Assembly (NCBI GenBank): GCA_947631475.1
Contig: CANRLI010000006.1
Location: forward strand, 1 to 35,167
DNA length: 35,167 nucleotides
Source: an uncultured Bacilli bacterium
GTDB lineage: Bacteria; Bacillota_I; Bacilli_A; RF39; UBA660
Reading direction: 5' to 3'
The first letter of the stretch is position 1. Every line of letters starts with the position of its first letter. Below, piece by piece: positions 1-10,844 of this stretch. The position numbers and the translations under genes were made by a program. Below the pieces are notes generated by a model. That model did not search any database. It was not told the DNA's origin and worked only from the letters and a program-made list of their open reading frames with translations.

Positions 1-73
1 ATATAAATAGAAAGGAATTAATCAATCTATAAAAATTTAACTCATTTCTATGAGATTGATTATACAAGGAAAT

Positions 74-784
74 ATGAAATATAAAAGAGTATTACTAAAA
101 TTAAGTGGTGAATCATTAGCTGGAGCTAAAGGTACAGGAATTGATTTTGAAAAAGTACTAGATACTTGTGCCGAAATTAAAGAAATAACTAAATTAGGAG
201 TTGAAGTAGGTATTGTTGTTGGTGGCGGTAACTTTTGGCGAGGTCGTAGCAACACTCAAATGGATCGTTGTACATCAGATTATATTGGAATGCTTGGCAC
301 AACGATGAATGCCTTAGCTATTGGCGATGCTTTTAAACAAATTGGTCAAGATGTTCGTGTTCAAACTGGTGTTGAAATGCGTCAAATAGCTGAATTTTAT
401 ATTAAAGATCGTGCTATAAAACATTTAACTAATGGCCGAGTAGTAGTTTTTGGTTGTGGAACAGGCTCACCCTTTTTTTCAACCGATACCGCAGCGGCTT
501 TACGTGCTGCTGAAATAAATGCCGATGCCTTAATTAAAGCTACCAATGTTGATGCTATTTACGATAAAGATCCTAAAAAATATGCTGATGCTAACAAAAT
601 AGATGAAATAACTTATTTAGAAGTTTTAAATCAAAAATTAAATGTCATGGATACGACTGCGACCTCATTATGTATGGATAACGATATCCCTATAATAGTC
701 TTTGACATTAATAAAAGTGGCAATCTTAAAAAAGTCATTGAAGGCGAAAAAATTGGTACAATTGTATCAAATAATAAGAAGTAA
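74..784 (+). CDS. pyrH: UMP kinase (start refined from 50 to 74)
   Basis: MKYKRVLLKLSGESLAG..., GGGNFWRGR, DYIGMLGTTMNALA, TGSPFFSTDTAAALRA are typical PyrH motifs. AAGGA lies just upstream of the ATG at 74. Confidence 0.96.
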   Translation: MKYKRVLLKLSGESLAGAKGTGIDFEKVLDTCAEIKEITKLGVEVGIVVGGGNFWRGRSNTQMDRCTSDYIGMLGTTMNALAIGDAFKQIGQDVRVQTGVEMRQIAEFYIKDRAIKHLTNGRVVVFGCGTGSPFFSTDTAAALRAAEINADALIKATNVDAIYDKDPKKYADANKIDEITYLEVLNQKLNVMDTTATSLCMDNDIPIIVFDINKSGNLKKVIEGEKIGTIVSNNKK

Positions 785-835
785 GTACTTCTTTTTCTTT
801 TATAATGTGATAAAATATTAGTGCAGGTGATGTTT

Positions 836-2389
836 ATGCTTAGGTTAGATAACGTAAAAGTATATAAAGATTTAGATGAAGCAGAAGTTATTAGAAGAAC
901 ATTTATTAAAAATTGGGTTGACGAAGAAGATGTCATTACCGCAAATATTGTAAAAAAATCAATTGATGCCCGCGATAAAAAGAATGTTCATTATACTTAT
1001 GCAATAGAATTTGACGTTAAAGACGAATCTAAATATCCTAAAATTAAACATGTTGAATATAAAGCTGAACCACCTCTAAATAAACGAAGAAAATCTACTT
1101 ATAAGCCCATTATTATTGGTGCTGGTCCAGCTGGTCTTTTTTGTGCATTAACTTTAGTTGAAAATGGCTATGAACCAGTCATTATTGAACAGGGTTCTAA
1201 AGTAGATGAAAGAATTAAATATGTCGAAGAATACAAAACAACTGGTCAATTAAATGAAATGTGTAATGTGCAGTTTGGGGAAGGTGGAGCTGGTACGTTT
1301 TCCGATGGTAAACTAACCACTAGCATTAATTCTCCTTATATCAAAAAAGTTTTACATTATTTTCATGAATTTGGTGCTCCTAAAGAAATTTTATACGTTA
1401 ATAAGCCTCATATAGGTACTGATAACTTAGTCGAAATATTAAAAAATATTCGAAGTTATATCGAATCTAAAGGTGGTAAATATTATTTTAATAATAAAGT
1501 TGTCGATATCCAAAAAGGTGAAAAATTAATAAAAGTATGTTGTCGTAAAAATGATTTCTTTACAGATACAGTTGTCTTAGCCATTGGCCATAGTGCTAGA
1601 GATACATATAAAATGTTACTTAGTAACGGAATGGATATCGTTAGGAAAAATTTTTCTGTCGGTGTACGTATCGAACACAAACAAAAAATGATTAATGAAA
1701 CCCAATACGGCACTATAACAACCTTACAATTACCACCAGCTGAATATAAACTAGTTCATCACACTGATAATGAACGTAGTTGTTATACTTTCTGTATGTG
1801 TCCTGGTGGTGAAGTTATTGCTTCAGCATCCCATAATGGTGAAGTAGTGACTAATGGAATGTCTACATTTAAAAGAGACAAGGAAAATGCCAATGGCGCA
1901 TTACTCGTTAATGTTTTAACAACTGATTTTCCTGGTACCGACCCTTTAGCTGGTATGTATTTTCAAGAAGATTTAGAACATAAAGCTTATGAATTAGGTG
2001 GTAGTAACGGCTATGCCCCAGTACAAAGAGTCGAAGATTTTCTAAAGAATAAACCTAGTACTAAAATTGGTGAAATAATTCCTTCATATAAACCAGGTTA
2101 TAAATTATGTAATTTAAATGAAATACTACCTGATTTTGTTTCTAAAACTTTAAAAGAAGGAATTGTCGCTTTTGATAAAAAACTAACTGGATTTGCTCAT
2201 CCAGATGCCATATTAACAGGTGTTGAAACAAGATCATCTTCTCCCGTAACAATTAAACGTGATGAAGATTTAATGTCTAATTTAGAAGGTATTTATCCTT
2301 GTGGGGAAGGCGCTGGCTATGCTGGCGGTATTACATCTGCCGCAGTAGATGGTATTAAAGTAGCAATAAAAATAATTGAAAAAGAGTAG
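836..2389 (+). CDS. FAD-dependent oxidoreductase (COG2509-like dehydrogenase)
   Basis: Dinucleotide-binding motif PIIIGAGPAGLFCALTLVENG, GEGGAGTFSDGKLTT, C-terminal YPCGEGAGYAGGITSAAVDG. AGGTGA RBS at 825-830 supports ATG 836 rather than GTG 821. Confidence 0.88.
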   Translation: MLRLDNVKVYKDLDEAEVIRRTFIKNWVDEEDVITANIVKKSIDARDKKNVHYTYAIEFDVKDESKYPKIKHVEYKAEPPLNKRRKSTYKPIIIGAGPAGLFCALTLVENGYEPVIIEQGSKVDERIKYVEEYKTTGQLNEMCNVQFGEGGAGTFSDGKLTTSINSPYIKKVLHYFHEFGAPKEILYVNKPHIGTDNLVEILKNIRSYIESKGGKYYFNNKVVDIQKGEKLIKVCCRKNDFFTDTVVLAIGHSARDTYKMLLSNGMDIVRKNFSVGVRIEHKQKMINETQYGTITTLQLPPAEYKLVHHTDNERSCYTFCMCPGGEVIASASHNGEVVTNGMSTFKRDKENANGALLVNVLTTDFPGTDPLAGMYFQEDLEHKAYELGGSNGYAPVQRVEDFLKNKPSTKIGEIIPSYKPGYKLCNLNEILPDFVSKTLKEGIVAFDKKLTGFAHPDAILTGVETRSSSPVTIKRDEDLMSNLEGIYPCGEGAGYAGGITSAAVDGIKVAIKIIEKE

Positions 2390-2448
2390 GTAAACTTGCC
2401 AAATATTGGAAAATGATTTAAAATAAAAAACTAGTTAGGGGGATATAA

Positions 2449-4524
2449 ATGAAAAAAAACACAATTACTGAAAAAATTCAAAGAATAAGAGAAATAATGT
2501 CTAATTTAAAATTCAAAAAACTACCAACATCACTTGAAGTAGAAAAGGAAATTAATAGGAATCGTAATCATTCATGGATTAGGGAAGTAATAAGAGACGA
2601 AAAATTAGCAGATGCCATCTTTGCCGATTTAGAAAGTGGAATATCTAAAGAAGATTTTATTCAAAAATATACATGTTTAAATAATGTAGTTATGAAATAC
2701 TTAGTAAAAAATCCTATAACTAAAGCTGAGTTTATTTATGAATCATTTATTTTAGCAAGAGCATTAAAAAATAGAGGAATTACTAAAGGTGATGAAATTG
2801 TTATTTGTGTAGATCGAACACCCGAATATACTTATTTGATTGGTGCTGCTAGCATAATTGGTGCCAAAATCAATATGGTATGTGAAAAGTTTGCTCAAGA
2901 TTTTTTAATAAATGATATTTTAAATGTTCAAAATTGGCATTCTAAATTAACTAAAGAACAAATTGAACTTGCTGAAAGTTTAGGTATAACACCATCTGAC
3001 GAAAGATATAAAACTTTTATAGAACAATTAGGTTATGAATATGAACCTCAACCAAAAAGAATATTATTTGTTCAAGATGTTAAAACAGCTCAAATGAAAG
3101 AAATAATTGAAACATGTTCAGATATTGAAACAATTATTGTCCCTTTTAAAAGATCAGCTTCAGATTTGTCGACATATAATCGTTTTACTAAAAAACACTA
3201 TGAAACAACTCCAGTCGATGAAAGCGTTGTATCATCACATCTAAACTATGACAGTTTTATAAATAGTGGCTTAAATTATCCAGGAAAAGTTGAAGAAAAA
3301 TCAACTTTAGATGATTGCTTTACTATAACTTATTCAAGTGGTACAACAGGCAAACCAAAAGGCATTGTCCATTCTAATAGACACTATATTACAATGGCTC
3401 GCTATCATGATCATGAAGTATCAGGAATTCCATCTATTAGTATGTTTTCAACTTATTCTAATATTCCTTCATACTCAAATAGTTACGTTTCATCAGCATT
3501 ATCTGATAACTTGATTCAAAATGGTCTTATCCTATTAGATCCAGTTGATACTTTAGATTATTTTAAAACAGGTCTAAAAATTAATAATGCACATATGAAC
3601 ATTGCCTCATCAAGCTCATGGGAACGTTTAGCTTTAGCATACTATAATAATCCTGAATCATTTCATGGTTATAGTTTACCAAGTGCTATGTTTAACTTCG
3701 CTGTAGGTGAAGAATTTCCTCCAGGATTAGAAAAACTATGTAATAAATTTTTGAGAAAAATGAAAGCTGGAACTAATTTAAGCTTAAATGTAAAAGGGAA
3801 AATAATAAGTCCATTCCCATTAGCTACTATGTCAGTTGCTGGCGGGTCATGTGAAACAGGTAGTGTTTTTATAAAGTTATTTAGAAGCCTTTATAGTAAA
3901 TCACCAAATCGTCAAGATCGTACATTCCCTGTAGGAATGGACATATATGATTTTGTTGAAGTTAAAATTTTACGTGAAGATGGTTCATATGCCGAGCCAT
4001 ACGAACTTGGTCGCTTAGTATTAAATTCAAATTGTACGATGGTTCGTTATAATAATAATCCTGCTGCAACAGAAGATTTATATATCGTTGATAAATATGG
4101 GAAAAAATGGGTTGATATGAAAGTATTTGCCTATTTAGATGAACATAATAAAGTTAGTATAAAAGGTCGTATAAAAGATTCCTTTAGTGATCAATATGAA
4201 TTTAGAATTGCTGATTCAATTGCTAAAGATACTAAAAATATTTGTTCAGTGCATGTTGTAAAAATAGAAGATTCAATTTATGTAGCCCATGTAATTTTTC
4301 AACCTGATGCTAAAATTTCTAAAAAACAAACTTTAATAAATGCTTTAAAACGTGTTCAAAGTGAATTAGGAACTGATTTTCAATTACTTTTTACAGAAAA
4401 AAGTTACACAAACTATTATCCACTAACTAAAAGTTTGAAAAAAGACGATCGTGCAATGATTGCTGAAGGATATGATAATATTATTTACCTTGAAGACCAA
4501 GGACCAACCTTAACTAAAAAATAG
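2449..4524 (+). CDS. AMP-binding enzyme, acyl-CoA synthetase/ligase-like
   Basis: ANL-superfamily signature TITYSSGTTGKPKGIVHSNRHY, later VSIKGRIKDSFSD and C-terminal PLTKSLKKDDR. RBS TAGGGGGAT. Confidence 0.8.
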   Translation: MKKNTITEKIQRIREIMSNLKFKKLPTSLEVEKEINRNRNHSWIREVIRDEKLADAIFADLESGISKEDFIQKYTCLNNVVMKYLVKNPITKAEFIYESFILARALKNRGITKGDEIVICVDRTPEYTYLIGAASIIGAKINMVCEKFAQDFLINDILNVQNWHSKLTKEQIELAESLGITPSDERYKTFIEQLGYEYEPQPKRILFVQDVKTAQMKEIIETCSDIETIIVPFKRSASDLSTYNRFTKKHYETTPVDESVVSSHLNYDSFINSGLNYPGKVEEKSTLDDCFTITYSSGTTGKPKGIVHSNRHYITMARYHDHEVSGIPSISMFSTYSNIPSYSNSYVSSALSDNLIQNGLILLDPVDTLDYFKTGLKINNAHMNIASSSSWERLALAYYNNPESFHGYSLPSAMFNFAVGEEFPPGLEKLCNKFLRKMKAGTNLSLNVKGKIISPFPLATMSVAGGSCETGSVFIKLFRSLYSKSPNRQDRTFPVGMDIYDFVEVKILREDGSYAEPYELGRLVLNSNCTMVRYNNNPAATEDLYIVDKYGKKWVDMKVFAYLDEHNKVSIKGRIKDSFSDQYEFRIADSIAKDTKNICSVHVVKIEDSIYVAHVIFQPDAKISKKQTLINALKRVQSELGTDFQLLFTEKSYTNYYPLTKSLKKDDRAMIAEGYDNIIYLEDQGPTLTKK

Positions 4525-4542
4525 ACTCAGTCTATTTTTTTT
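4516..4542 (+). terminator. Rho-independent terminator overlapping the stop codon
   Basis: AAAAAATAGA-CTCAG-TCTATTTTTT stem followed by T-tract. Confidence 0.7.
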
Positions 4543-4694
4543 AAAAATCTTATAAGAACATTTTCAAAAATAAAAAAGTATTGCTGAACAAAGCTTGAAT
4601 TAAGATGTAAATAATTTATTTTACTTTTTATCTAATATTATTGCGAGAAAATAAAAAATTTACTATAATAAAATAGAAGAATAGGGGAATCTTT

Positions 4695-6956
4695 ATGATA
4701 AATGGCGTTTCTTTTTCTATACTAAGTACAATTTATATGACATTACTAGTAATAGTATTTTTTAGAAAAAAACATATTCAATCTACAGAGTTAAAAATAT
4801 TTAGTATCTTATTAGTAACCAATTTAATAGGTTTAATTATTGAAGTTATTTTAAGTTTCTTAGCTATTTTTACTAATACTGACAGCTTATTTTTAACTAT
4901 AATCGCTAAATTATTTTTATTATATTATATTGTTTTTACCAGTTTCTTTGTTATGTACATTTTGCAAGTAATAAATGAAGAAAGATATCAAAAATACAAA
5001 AAGAAATATTTCTTTACTATATTAATGGGCATTATTATTACAAGTATTTTCATATTTAAAGAACAAATATATATAAAACATGGTAGTAATCCATATAGTT
5101 ATGGACCATCTGTTAATACTCTTTATTTTTTTGCTTCTATTATGATAACTATCTCCATTATTCTTCTATTATTTCATATAACTAAAATTAAAAACAAAAA
5201 ATATATTCCGTTGGTTATATATATTATTGGAACAATAATAGTTGCTATAATTCAAAAATTAAATCCAGCTTTAACTTTATCAACTTCTATTGATTCCATT
5301 CTATTATTCATCATGTACTTCACCATTGAAAACCCTGATGTTAAAATGCTTGAACAAGTATCAATTGCTAAAGAAAATGCTGAAAAAGCCAATCACGCTA
5401 AAACTGATTTTTTATCAAATATGTCTCATGAAATAAGAACACCATTAAATGCTATTGTTGGTTTCAGTGAATCATTAAAAGAAGATAATTTACCAGCTAG
5501 TGCTAAAGAAAAAGTAAATGATATTATTATGGCTTCTGATAATTTACTTGATATAGTTAATGGAATATTAGATATTTCTAAAATAGAAGCTAATAAGCTA
5601 GAGATAATTAATAAAGAATATGATATTAAATCTATGTTTGAAGAATTAGTTGCTTTAACTAAAGCTAGAATAGGTGATAAAGGTTTAGATTTTAGAGTTA
5701 ATATTGATGAATCAATACCTAGAATATTATATGGTGATAGTGTCAGATTAAAGCAAATATACTTAAATATTTTAACTAATGCTGTTAAATATACAAAAGA
5801 AGGATATATAGATTTTACTGTATCTTCTGTTATAAAAGATAATGTATGTCGACTAATTGTATCAGTAGAAGATAGTGGTATTGGTATTAAACAAGAAAAT
5901 ATTGATAAATTATTTACTAAATTTGAACGCTTAGATATTGAAAAAGAAATTACAATTGAAGGTACTGGTTTAGGATTAGCTATTACTAAAAAACTAGTTG
6001 AACTAATGAGAGGTAAAATAGTTGTTCAATCAGTATATGGTAAGGGTTCAAAGTTTACTATTTCAATAGACCAAAGAATAATTGCTGTTAAGCCTACTGA
6101 TGTCAAAGAAGCCAACCAAATAGCCAGTACAGTTATTGATGCTACCGGTTCTAAAATATTAATTGTTGATGATAATGAATTAAATATTAAAGTAGCAGCG
6201 ACTTTACTTAAAAAATATAATTTTGATATTGATTCTTGTACTAGTGGTGGATTATGCTTAGAAAAGATTAATAGTGGTAATACATATGATATTATTTTCT
6301 TAGATGATATGATGCCTAAAATGAATGGTCGAGAAACCTTAAAAAAATTAAAAGAAAACGTGGCATTTAAAACCCCAGTTATTGCTTTAACTGCTAATGC
6401 CATTACAGGTATGAAAGAAGAATATTTAGAATATGGTTTTGATGATTATTTATCAAAACCAATAGAGAAAAAAGAATTAGAAAGAGTTATTAGAACCTAT
6501 TTAAATAAAGCTAAACAAGTTCCAGCTAATAGTGAAGTATCTAATATGAGTTCTTCAAAGATAAAAGATAACTTTGATGTTAATACCTCACTTGTTAATC
6601 ATTCTAAAAATCCTAAATTGCTATTAGTTGCTCAAAATGATCTTTTAAATAAACTTGTTTCTATTATTGACGAAAATAAATATGAATTAACAGAAAGTAG
6701 TAGCGGAGTAAATGCTATCGAAAAAGTGATTGATAATAATTATGATTTAGTTATTTTAAGTGCCATGACTGATGATTTACAATCTTCTGAAGTAGTTGAA
6801 AATATTACTTCAATCGAAAATTTCAAAACCCCAATCGTCATAATTGCTCCACCTAAAACTAATATAGCTAAAGATGAAACGATAAAAGAAGTAATAGAAG
6901 AAGATAAAATAGATTCTTTATTAGCTCAAACGATTGAAAAATTATTGAATAAGTAA
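4695..6956 (+). CDS. Membrane hybrid sensor histidine kinase with REC and a second, degenerate REC
   Basis: Multi-TM N-terminus; H-box [21 protein letters not shown] boxes [42 protein letters not shown]...FLDDMMPKMNG...SKP; then a REC-like KLLLVAQNDLL...DLVILSAMTDD. Confidence 0.92.
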   Translation: MINGVSFSILSTIYMTLLVIVFFRKKHIQSTELKIFSILLVTNLIGLIIEVILSFLAIFTNTDSLFLTIIAKLFLLYYIVFTSFFVMYILQVINEERYQKYKKKYFFTILMGIIITSIFIFKEQIYIKHGSNPYSYGPSVNTLYFFASIMITISIILLLFHITKIKNKKYIPLVIYIIGTIIVAIIQKLNPALTLSTSIDSILLFIMYFTIENPDVKMLEQVSIAKENAEKANHAKTDFLSNMSHEIRTPLNAIVGFSESLKEDNLPASAKEKVNDIIMASDNLLDIVNGILDISKIEANKLEIINKEYDIKSMFEELVALTKARIGDKGLDFRVNIDESIPRILYGDSVRLKQIYLNILTNAVKYTKEGYIDFTVSSVIKDNVCRLIVSVEDSGIGIKQENIDKLFTKFERLDIEKEITIEGTGLGLAITKKLVELMRGKIVVQSVYGKGSKFTISIDQRIIAVKPTDVKEANQIASTVIDATGSKILIVDDNELNIKVAATLLKKYNFDIDSCTSGGLCLEKINSGNTYDIIFLDDMMPKMNGRETLKKLKENVAFKTPVIALTANAITGMKEEYLEYGFDDYLSKPIEKKELERVIRTYLNKAKQVPANSEVSNMSSSKIKDNFDVNTSLVNHSKNPKLLLVAQNDLLNKLVSIIDENKYELTESSSGVNAIEKVIDNNYDLVILSAMTDDLQSSEVVENITSIENFKTPIVIIAPPKTNIAKDETIKEVIEEDKIDSLLAQTIEKLLNK

Positions 6957-6995
6957 ATTTATTGTGATAAAACTAATATAGGATATGGTGATATT

Positions 6996-7769
6996 ATGAA
7001 AGATATTAATTTTCTTAAAGAAAACAATGTCGATGTCGATAATAGTTTAGAATTATTTGGTGATATTGATACTTATAATGAAACATTGGTTGAATTTAAA
7101 AATAGCATAGATGGTAAATTAGATCAAATAAGAAAGTACTTTGATGAACAAGATATGCCCAATTATGCTATTTATGTTCATTCTTTAAAAAGTGATTGTA
7201 AATATTTTGGCTTTCTAAAATTAGCTGAAATGGCTTATGAACATGAAATGAAAAGTAAAGCTAATGATTATACTTTTGTTAAAGAAGGATTCACTTCTTT
7301 AATGGAAGAAGCTAACAAAGTAAAAAATATTGTTAATGAATATTTAGGTACTACATCTGAAATATATGAAGATAAACCTGTATCAGATGAGGATATAATA
7401 GTTGTGGCAGATGATTCTGAAGTTATCAGAATATTTGTTAAAAAAATATTTGATGAAAATTATGAATTAGCATTTGCTAAAGATGGTGAAGAAACTTTAA
7501 ACATAATAAAACAACATCAAGAAGATAATAGGATTAAAGCTATACTTTTGGATTTAAATATGCCAAAAGTTGATGGCTTTGCTGTATTGGATTACATGAA
7601 AGATAATTCATTATTTAGTAAGATGCCCGTTACAATAGTAAGTGGAGATTCATCTAGTGAAGCAATTAATAAAGCATTCTCTTATGATATTGTCGATATG
7701 TTAAATAAACCTTTTAGTGAAGCTAAGATTAAAGAAGTTGTTGAAAAGACAATAAATAGTAATAAATAG
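6996..7769 (+). CDS. HPt-REC phosphorelay protein with no recognisable output domain
   Basis: HPt motif YVHSLKSDCKYFG, then REC IIVVADDSEVIRIF...ILLDLNMPKVDG...VSGDSSS...NKPF. Confidence 0.85.
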   Translation: MKDINFLKENNVDVDNSLELFGDIDTYNETLVEFKNSIDGKLDQIRKYFDEQDMPNYAIYVHSLKSDCKYFGFLKLAEMAYEHEMKSKANDYTFVKEGFTSLMEEANKVKNIVNEYLGTTSEIYEDKPVSDEDIIVVADDSEVIRIFVKKIFDENYELAFAKDGEETLNIIKQHQEDNRIKAILLDLNMPKVDGFAVLDYMKDNSLFSKMPVTIVSGDSSSEAINKAFSYDIVDMLNKPFSEAKIKEVVEKTINSNK

Positions 7770-7791
7770 CTAGTTTATCTAGCTTTTTTTA
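7766..7791 (+). terminator. Rho-independent terminator
   Basis: AGCTAG-TTTAT-CTAGCT followed by T-tract just after the stop codon. Confidence 0.6.
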
Positions 7792-7854
7792 TGGTAATAT
7801 TTGTTAATTACCATATTTAGTGTTACAATAACTTTCAGTAAGGGGAAATAATAT

Positions 7855-8808
7855 ATGATAAAAAATATTGGTTTAATAAATATAATGAATTCTACTAGTG
7901 AATCTTTTGTCACAGAAACCGGTTTAAAGATCCGAAAAAAGGCTTTTAAAATATTACAAGGCCCTTTAAAATTAGCAACTAAGAAAGCTATGATATTAGA
8001 AAATTACCCTTCATTAGAATCTAATGAACCATATATATTCGCCTCAACTCACTCCTTTTCAGAAGACATTAATGTTGCTTTAGCTAATTTGGATAGAAAT
8101 GCTTTTTTATTACTAGGTTCAACTAATCAAGTTGAATATAATCGTGGAGTATATTGTGCTTGGTTAAATGGTTTAGTATATGTTAATCGTTTAGATCCTA
8201 AAAGTCGTAAGGAATCTATGCAAAAAATGATTAGATTATTAAATAGTGGAACAAGCGTCTTAATATTTCCTGAAGGGCAATATAACAATACACCAAATCT
8301 ATTGTGTCAAAAGTTATTTGCAAGCCCTTATACTTTGAATCAAACTACGGGTGCTAAAGTTGTTCCAGTATCATCTTATACATTACCCGAATTAGATACA
8401 ATATATATCAATTATGGTAATCCTATAAATTTTAATAATATGACTAAAAAAGAAGCCTTAACTTATTTAAGAGATATCTTAGCAACTATGCAATATGAAC
8501 AAATTGAAAAATATGGTGGAGTATTATCTCGTGCTTCTTTAGAAGGAAAAGATTTCTTATTAGAGTTTTTAGAGCAAAGAATGCAAGAATATTTAAAAGA
8601 ACGTTGGACCAAAGATGTTTGGGATGAAGAAATTTTTGATTTTATCGATAAAGATGTAACTGAAGCTAAAACAGTACGAGAAAGTTTAGCTAATGTAGCT
8701 ATTACGAAGAATAACGCTCAATTAATAGCTCCAGTTTTAACAAAAAGATTAGAAGACCAAAAGTATGATTTTAAAACATACATAAAAACCAATTGGCGTC
8801 GTCGTTAA
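7855..8808 (+). CDS. PlsC-like 1-acyl-glycerol-phosphate-type acyltransferase
   Basis: HX4D motif (STHSFSED) and FPEG motif (SVLIFPEGQYNN). Confidence 0.75.
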   Translation: MIKNIGLINIMNSTSESFVTETGLKIRKKAFKILQGPLKLATKKAMILENYPSLESNEPYIFASTHSFSEDINVALANLDRNAFLLLGSTNQVEYNRGVYCAWLNGLVYVNRLDPKSRKESMQKMIRLLNSGTSVLIFPEGQYNNTPNLLCQKLFASPYTLNQTTGAKVVPVSSYTLPELDTIYINYGNPINFNNMTKKEALTYLRDILATMQYEQIEKYGGVLSRASLEGKDFLLEFLEQRMQEYLKERWTKDVWDEEIFDFIDKDVTEAKTVRESLANVAITKNNAQLIAPVLTKRLEDQKYDFKTYIKTNWRRR

Positions 8809-8833
8809 ACAAGATTAGTAATCTTGTTTTTTT
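8807..8833 (+). terminator. Rho-independent terminator
   Basis: AAACAAGAT-TAGTA-ATCTTGTTT followed by T-tract. Confidence 0.7.
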
Positions 8834-8876
8834 AATGCTTATTTGTTAAAATGTAAGTATATAATGAGGTGGCAGT

Positions 8877-10784
8877 ATGGCAGAATTTGAATTACAAGTC
8901 TTTTCATTAATATTTTTAATTATATTATTAATTGTTTATTTTACCAAACGTAATACGAATATTGATGAAAATAAATATTATAATAAGATGTTAATTTGTT
9001 CTTTTGTTATTATTTGTATAAATACTTTTTTACATATTTTTGCATATATAGTACCATTTCAAGAAATAATTAGTAAATATTTTACTTTATACGTTATTTT
9101 AAATAAAGTTATCTCTTTATTATTTATTATCTTTTTTGGCTCATTGTTATCCTATACATTAGCTATAAATGGAAAATTTAAAGTAAGTTCAAAAGTGATT
9201 GATATAGTAATGAATCTACTATATCTAATGTTTACCATACTATTACTATTAGCCAAAATAAATCTTCGTCAAATAGGTGAGATTACTACTTCTTATGGTT
9301 CTGTTTTAGACCTAAGTTATGCTTTTGCGACGATTATTTTACTTTGTAACATTGTAGTGGTTTTAATTAATATAAAAAATTTAGATAAAAGATATTTTAT
9401 TGTTTTTGCTATTTTTATTTTAATTGTTCTTATGGCTATTACTACCATTATTTTTCCTCAAATAATCTTAATAGATGTATTGTTAGTTTTAACTTCATAT
9501 ATCATGTACTTTACTATTGAAAACCCTGATATGAAGATGTTAGAACAAATATCACTGGCTAAAGATCAAGCTGAAAAAGCTAATTCTGCTAAGACTGATT
9601 TCTTATCAAATATGTCTCATGAAATAAGAACACCTTTAAATGCTATTGTTGGTTTTTCAGAAGCTATCAACGAAGCTAAATCACTAGAAGAAGCTAAAGA
9701 CGATGCTAAAGATATAATTGCTGCTTCTCAAAATTTATTAGAATTAGTAAATGGTATCTTAGATATCTCAAAGATTGAAGCTAATAAAATGGAAATTACT
9801 AATAGTGAATATAATCTTAAAGAAGAATGTAATGTTTTATATAAATTAATTAAACCACGTATAGGGGAAAAACCAATAGAATTTATTATGAATTTAGCCC
9901 CTGATATACCTGATATATTATATGGAGACAAGGGCAAAGTTAAAGAAATTATTAGTAATGTTTTAACTAATGCCGTTAAATATACAGAAACAGGTCAAAT
10001 TAATTTTAATGTTAATTGTATTAATAAAAATGATGAATGCTCATTAGTAATATCTATTGAAGATACAGGTCGTGGTATTAAACCTGAAAAGATTGATAAA
10101 CTATTTGACAAATTTGAAAGACTTGATGAAGATCGTAATACAACTATTGAAGGGGCCGGACTTGGTCTTGCTATTACGAAAAGGTTAGTCGAAATGATGG
10201 ATGGTAAAATAATTGTACAATCTGTCTTTGGCAGCGGCTCTAAATTTACGATTTATCTAAAGCAAAAAATTATTAATCAAAAGTATGTTAAGCATAATGT
10301 CACGGTTAATAAAGAACAATTAGATTTAACTGGTAAAAAAGTTTTAATTGTTGATGATAATGAATTAAATATTAAAGTTGCTGAAAAATTACTAAGTAAA
10401 TATCATTTAACTATTTCTTCATGTTCTAGTGGTTCCTTATGTCTTGACAAAATCCATAATGGCGAAAAATATGATTTAATTTTTATGGATGATATGATGC
10501 CTAAAATGAGTGGTCGTGAAACTATGCATCTTTTAAAAGAGATTCCATCATTTAATACCCGAATTGTTGTTTTAACGGCCAATGCTATTGAGGGAATGAA
10601 AGAAAAATATATTGAAGAAGGTTTTGATGACTATTTATCAAAACCTATGGATAGAAACGAATTAGACCTTATCTTAAGAAAATATCTTAATAAAGAATAT
10701 GAAACTAATAACTTTGCACCATTACCATCTGATTTTTATGAAATATCTGAACAAGCTGTTAATAACATCAATTCTTCTGATTAA
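8877..10784 (+). CDS. Membrane hybrid sensor histidine kinase, paralogue of 4695-6956
   Basis: Multi-TM N-terminus; [62 protein letters not shown]...[11 protein letters not shown]. Strong similarity to the first kinase but with a single REC. Confidence 0.92.
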   Translation: MAEFELQVFSLIFLIILLIVYFTKRNTNIDENKYYNKMLICSFVIICINTFLHIFAYIVPFQEIISKYFTLYVILNKVISLLFIIFFGSLLSYTLAINGKFKVSSKVIDIVMNLLYLMFTILLLLAKINLRQIGEITTSYGSVLDLSYAFATIILLCNIVVVLINIKNLDKRYFIVFAIFILIVLMAITTIIFPQIILIDVLLVLTSYIMYFTIENPDMKMLEQISLAKDQAEKANSAKTDFLSNMSHEIRTPLNAIVGFSEAINEAKSLEEAKDDAKDIIAASQNLLELVNGILDISKIEANKMEITNSEYNLKEECNVLYKLIKPRIGEKPIEFIMNLAPDIPDILYGDKGKVKEIISNVLTNAVKYTETGQINFNVNCINKNDECSLVISIEDTGRGIKPEKIDKLFDKFERLDEDRNTTIEGAGLGLAITKRLVEMMDGKIIVQSVFGSGSKFTIYLKQKIINQKYVKHNVTVNKEQLDLTGKKVLIVDDNELNIKVAEKLLSKYHLTISSCSSGSLCLDKIHNGEKYDLIFMDDMMPKMSGRETMHLLKEIPSFNTRIVVLTANAIEGMKEKYIEEGFDDYLSKPMDRNELDLILRKYLNKEYETNNFAPLPSDFYEISEQAVNNINSSD

Positions 10785-10789
10785 ACAAT

Positions 10790-10841
10790 AAAAGCATCTT
10801 TATGAAGTAAGATTACCTTTCCTTCATAAAGATGCTTTTTA
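10790..10841. terminator. Bidirectional terminator between convergent genes
   Basis: 18-bp perfect stem AAAAGCATCTTTATGAAG / CTTCATAAAGATGCTTTT with 14-nt loop. Confidence 0.8.
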
Positions 10842-10844
10842 TAT

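Noticed and set aside
74-784. Missing frr directly after pyrH
   Set aside because: pyrH and frr are often neighbours, but separation is common enough, and the upstream side is outside the window, so not reported as a finding.
631-936. Antisense ORF of 101 aa over the pyrH 3' end
   Set aside because: Overlaps a clear CDS on the other strand, no RBS, low-complexity composition typical of antisense reading.
6026-6403. Antisense ORF of 125 aa inside the hybrid kinase
   Set aside because: Complement of the conserved REC domain; no independent support.
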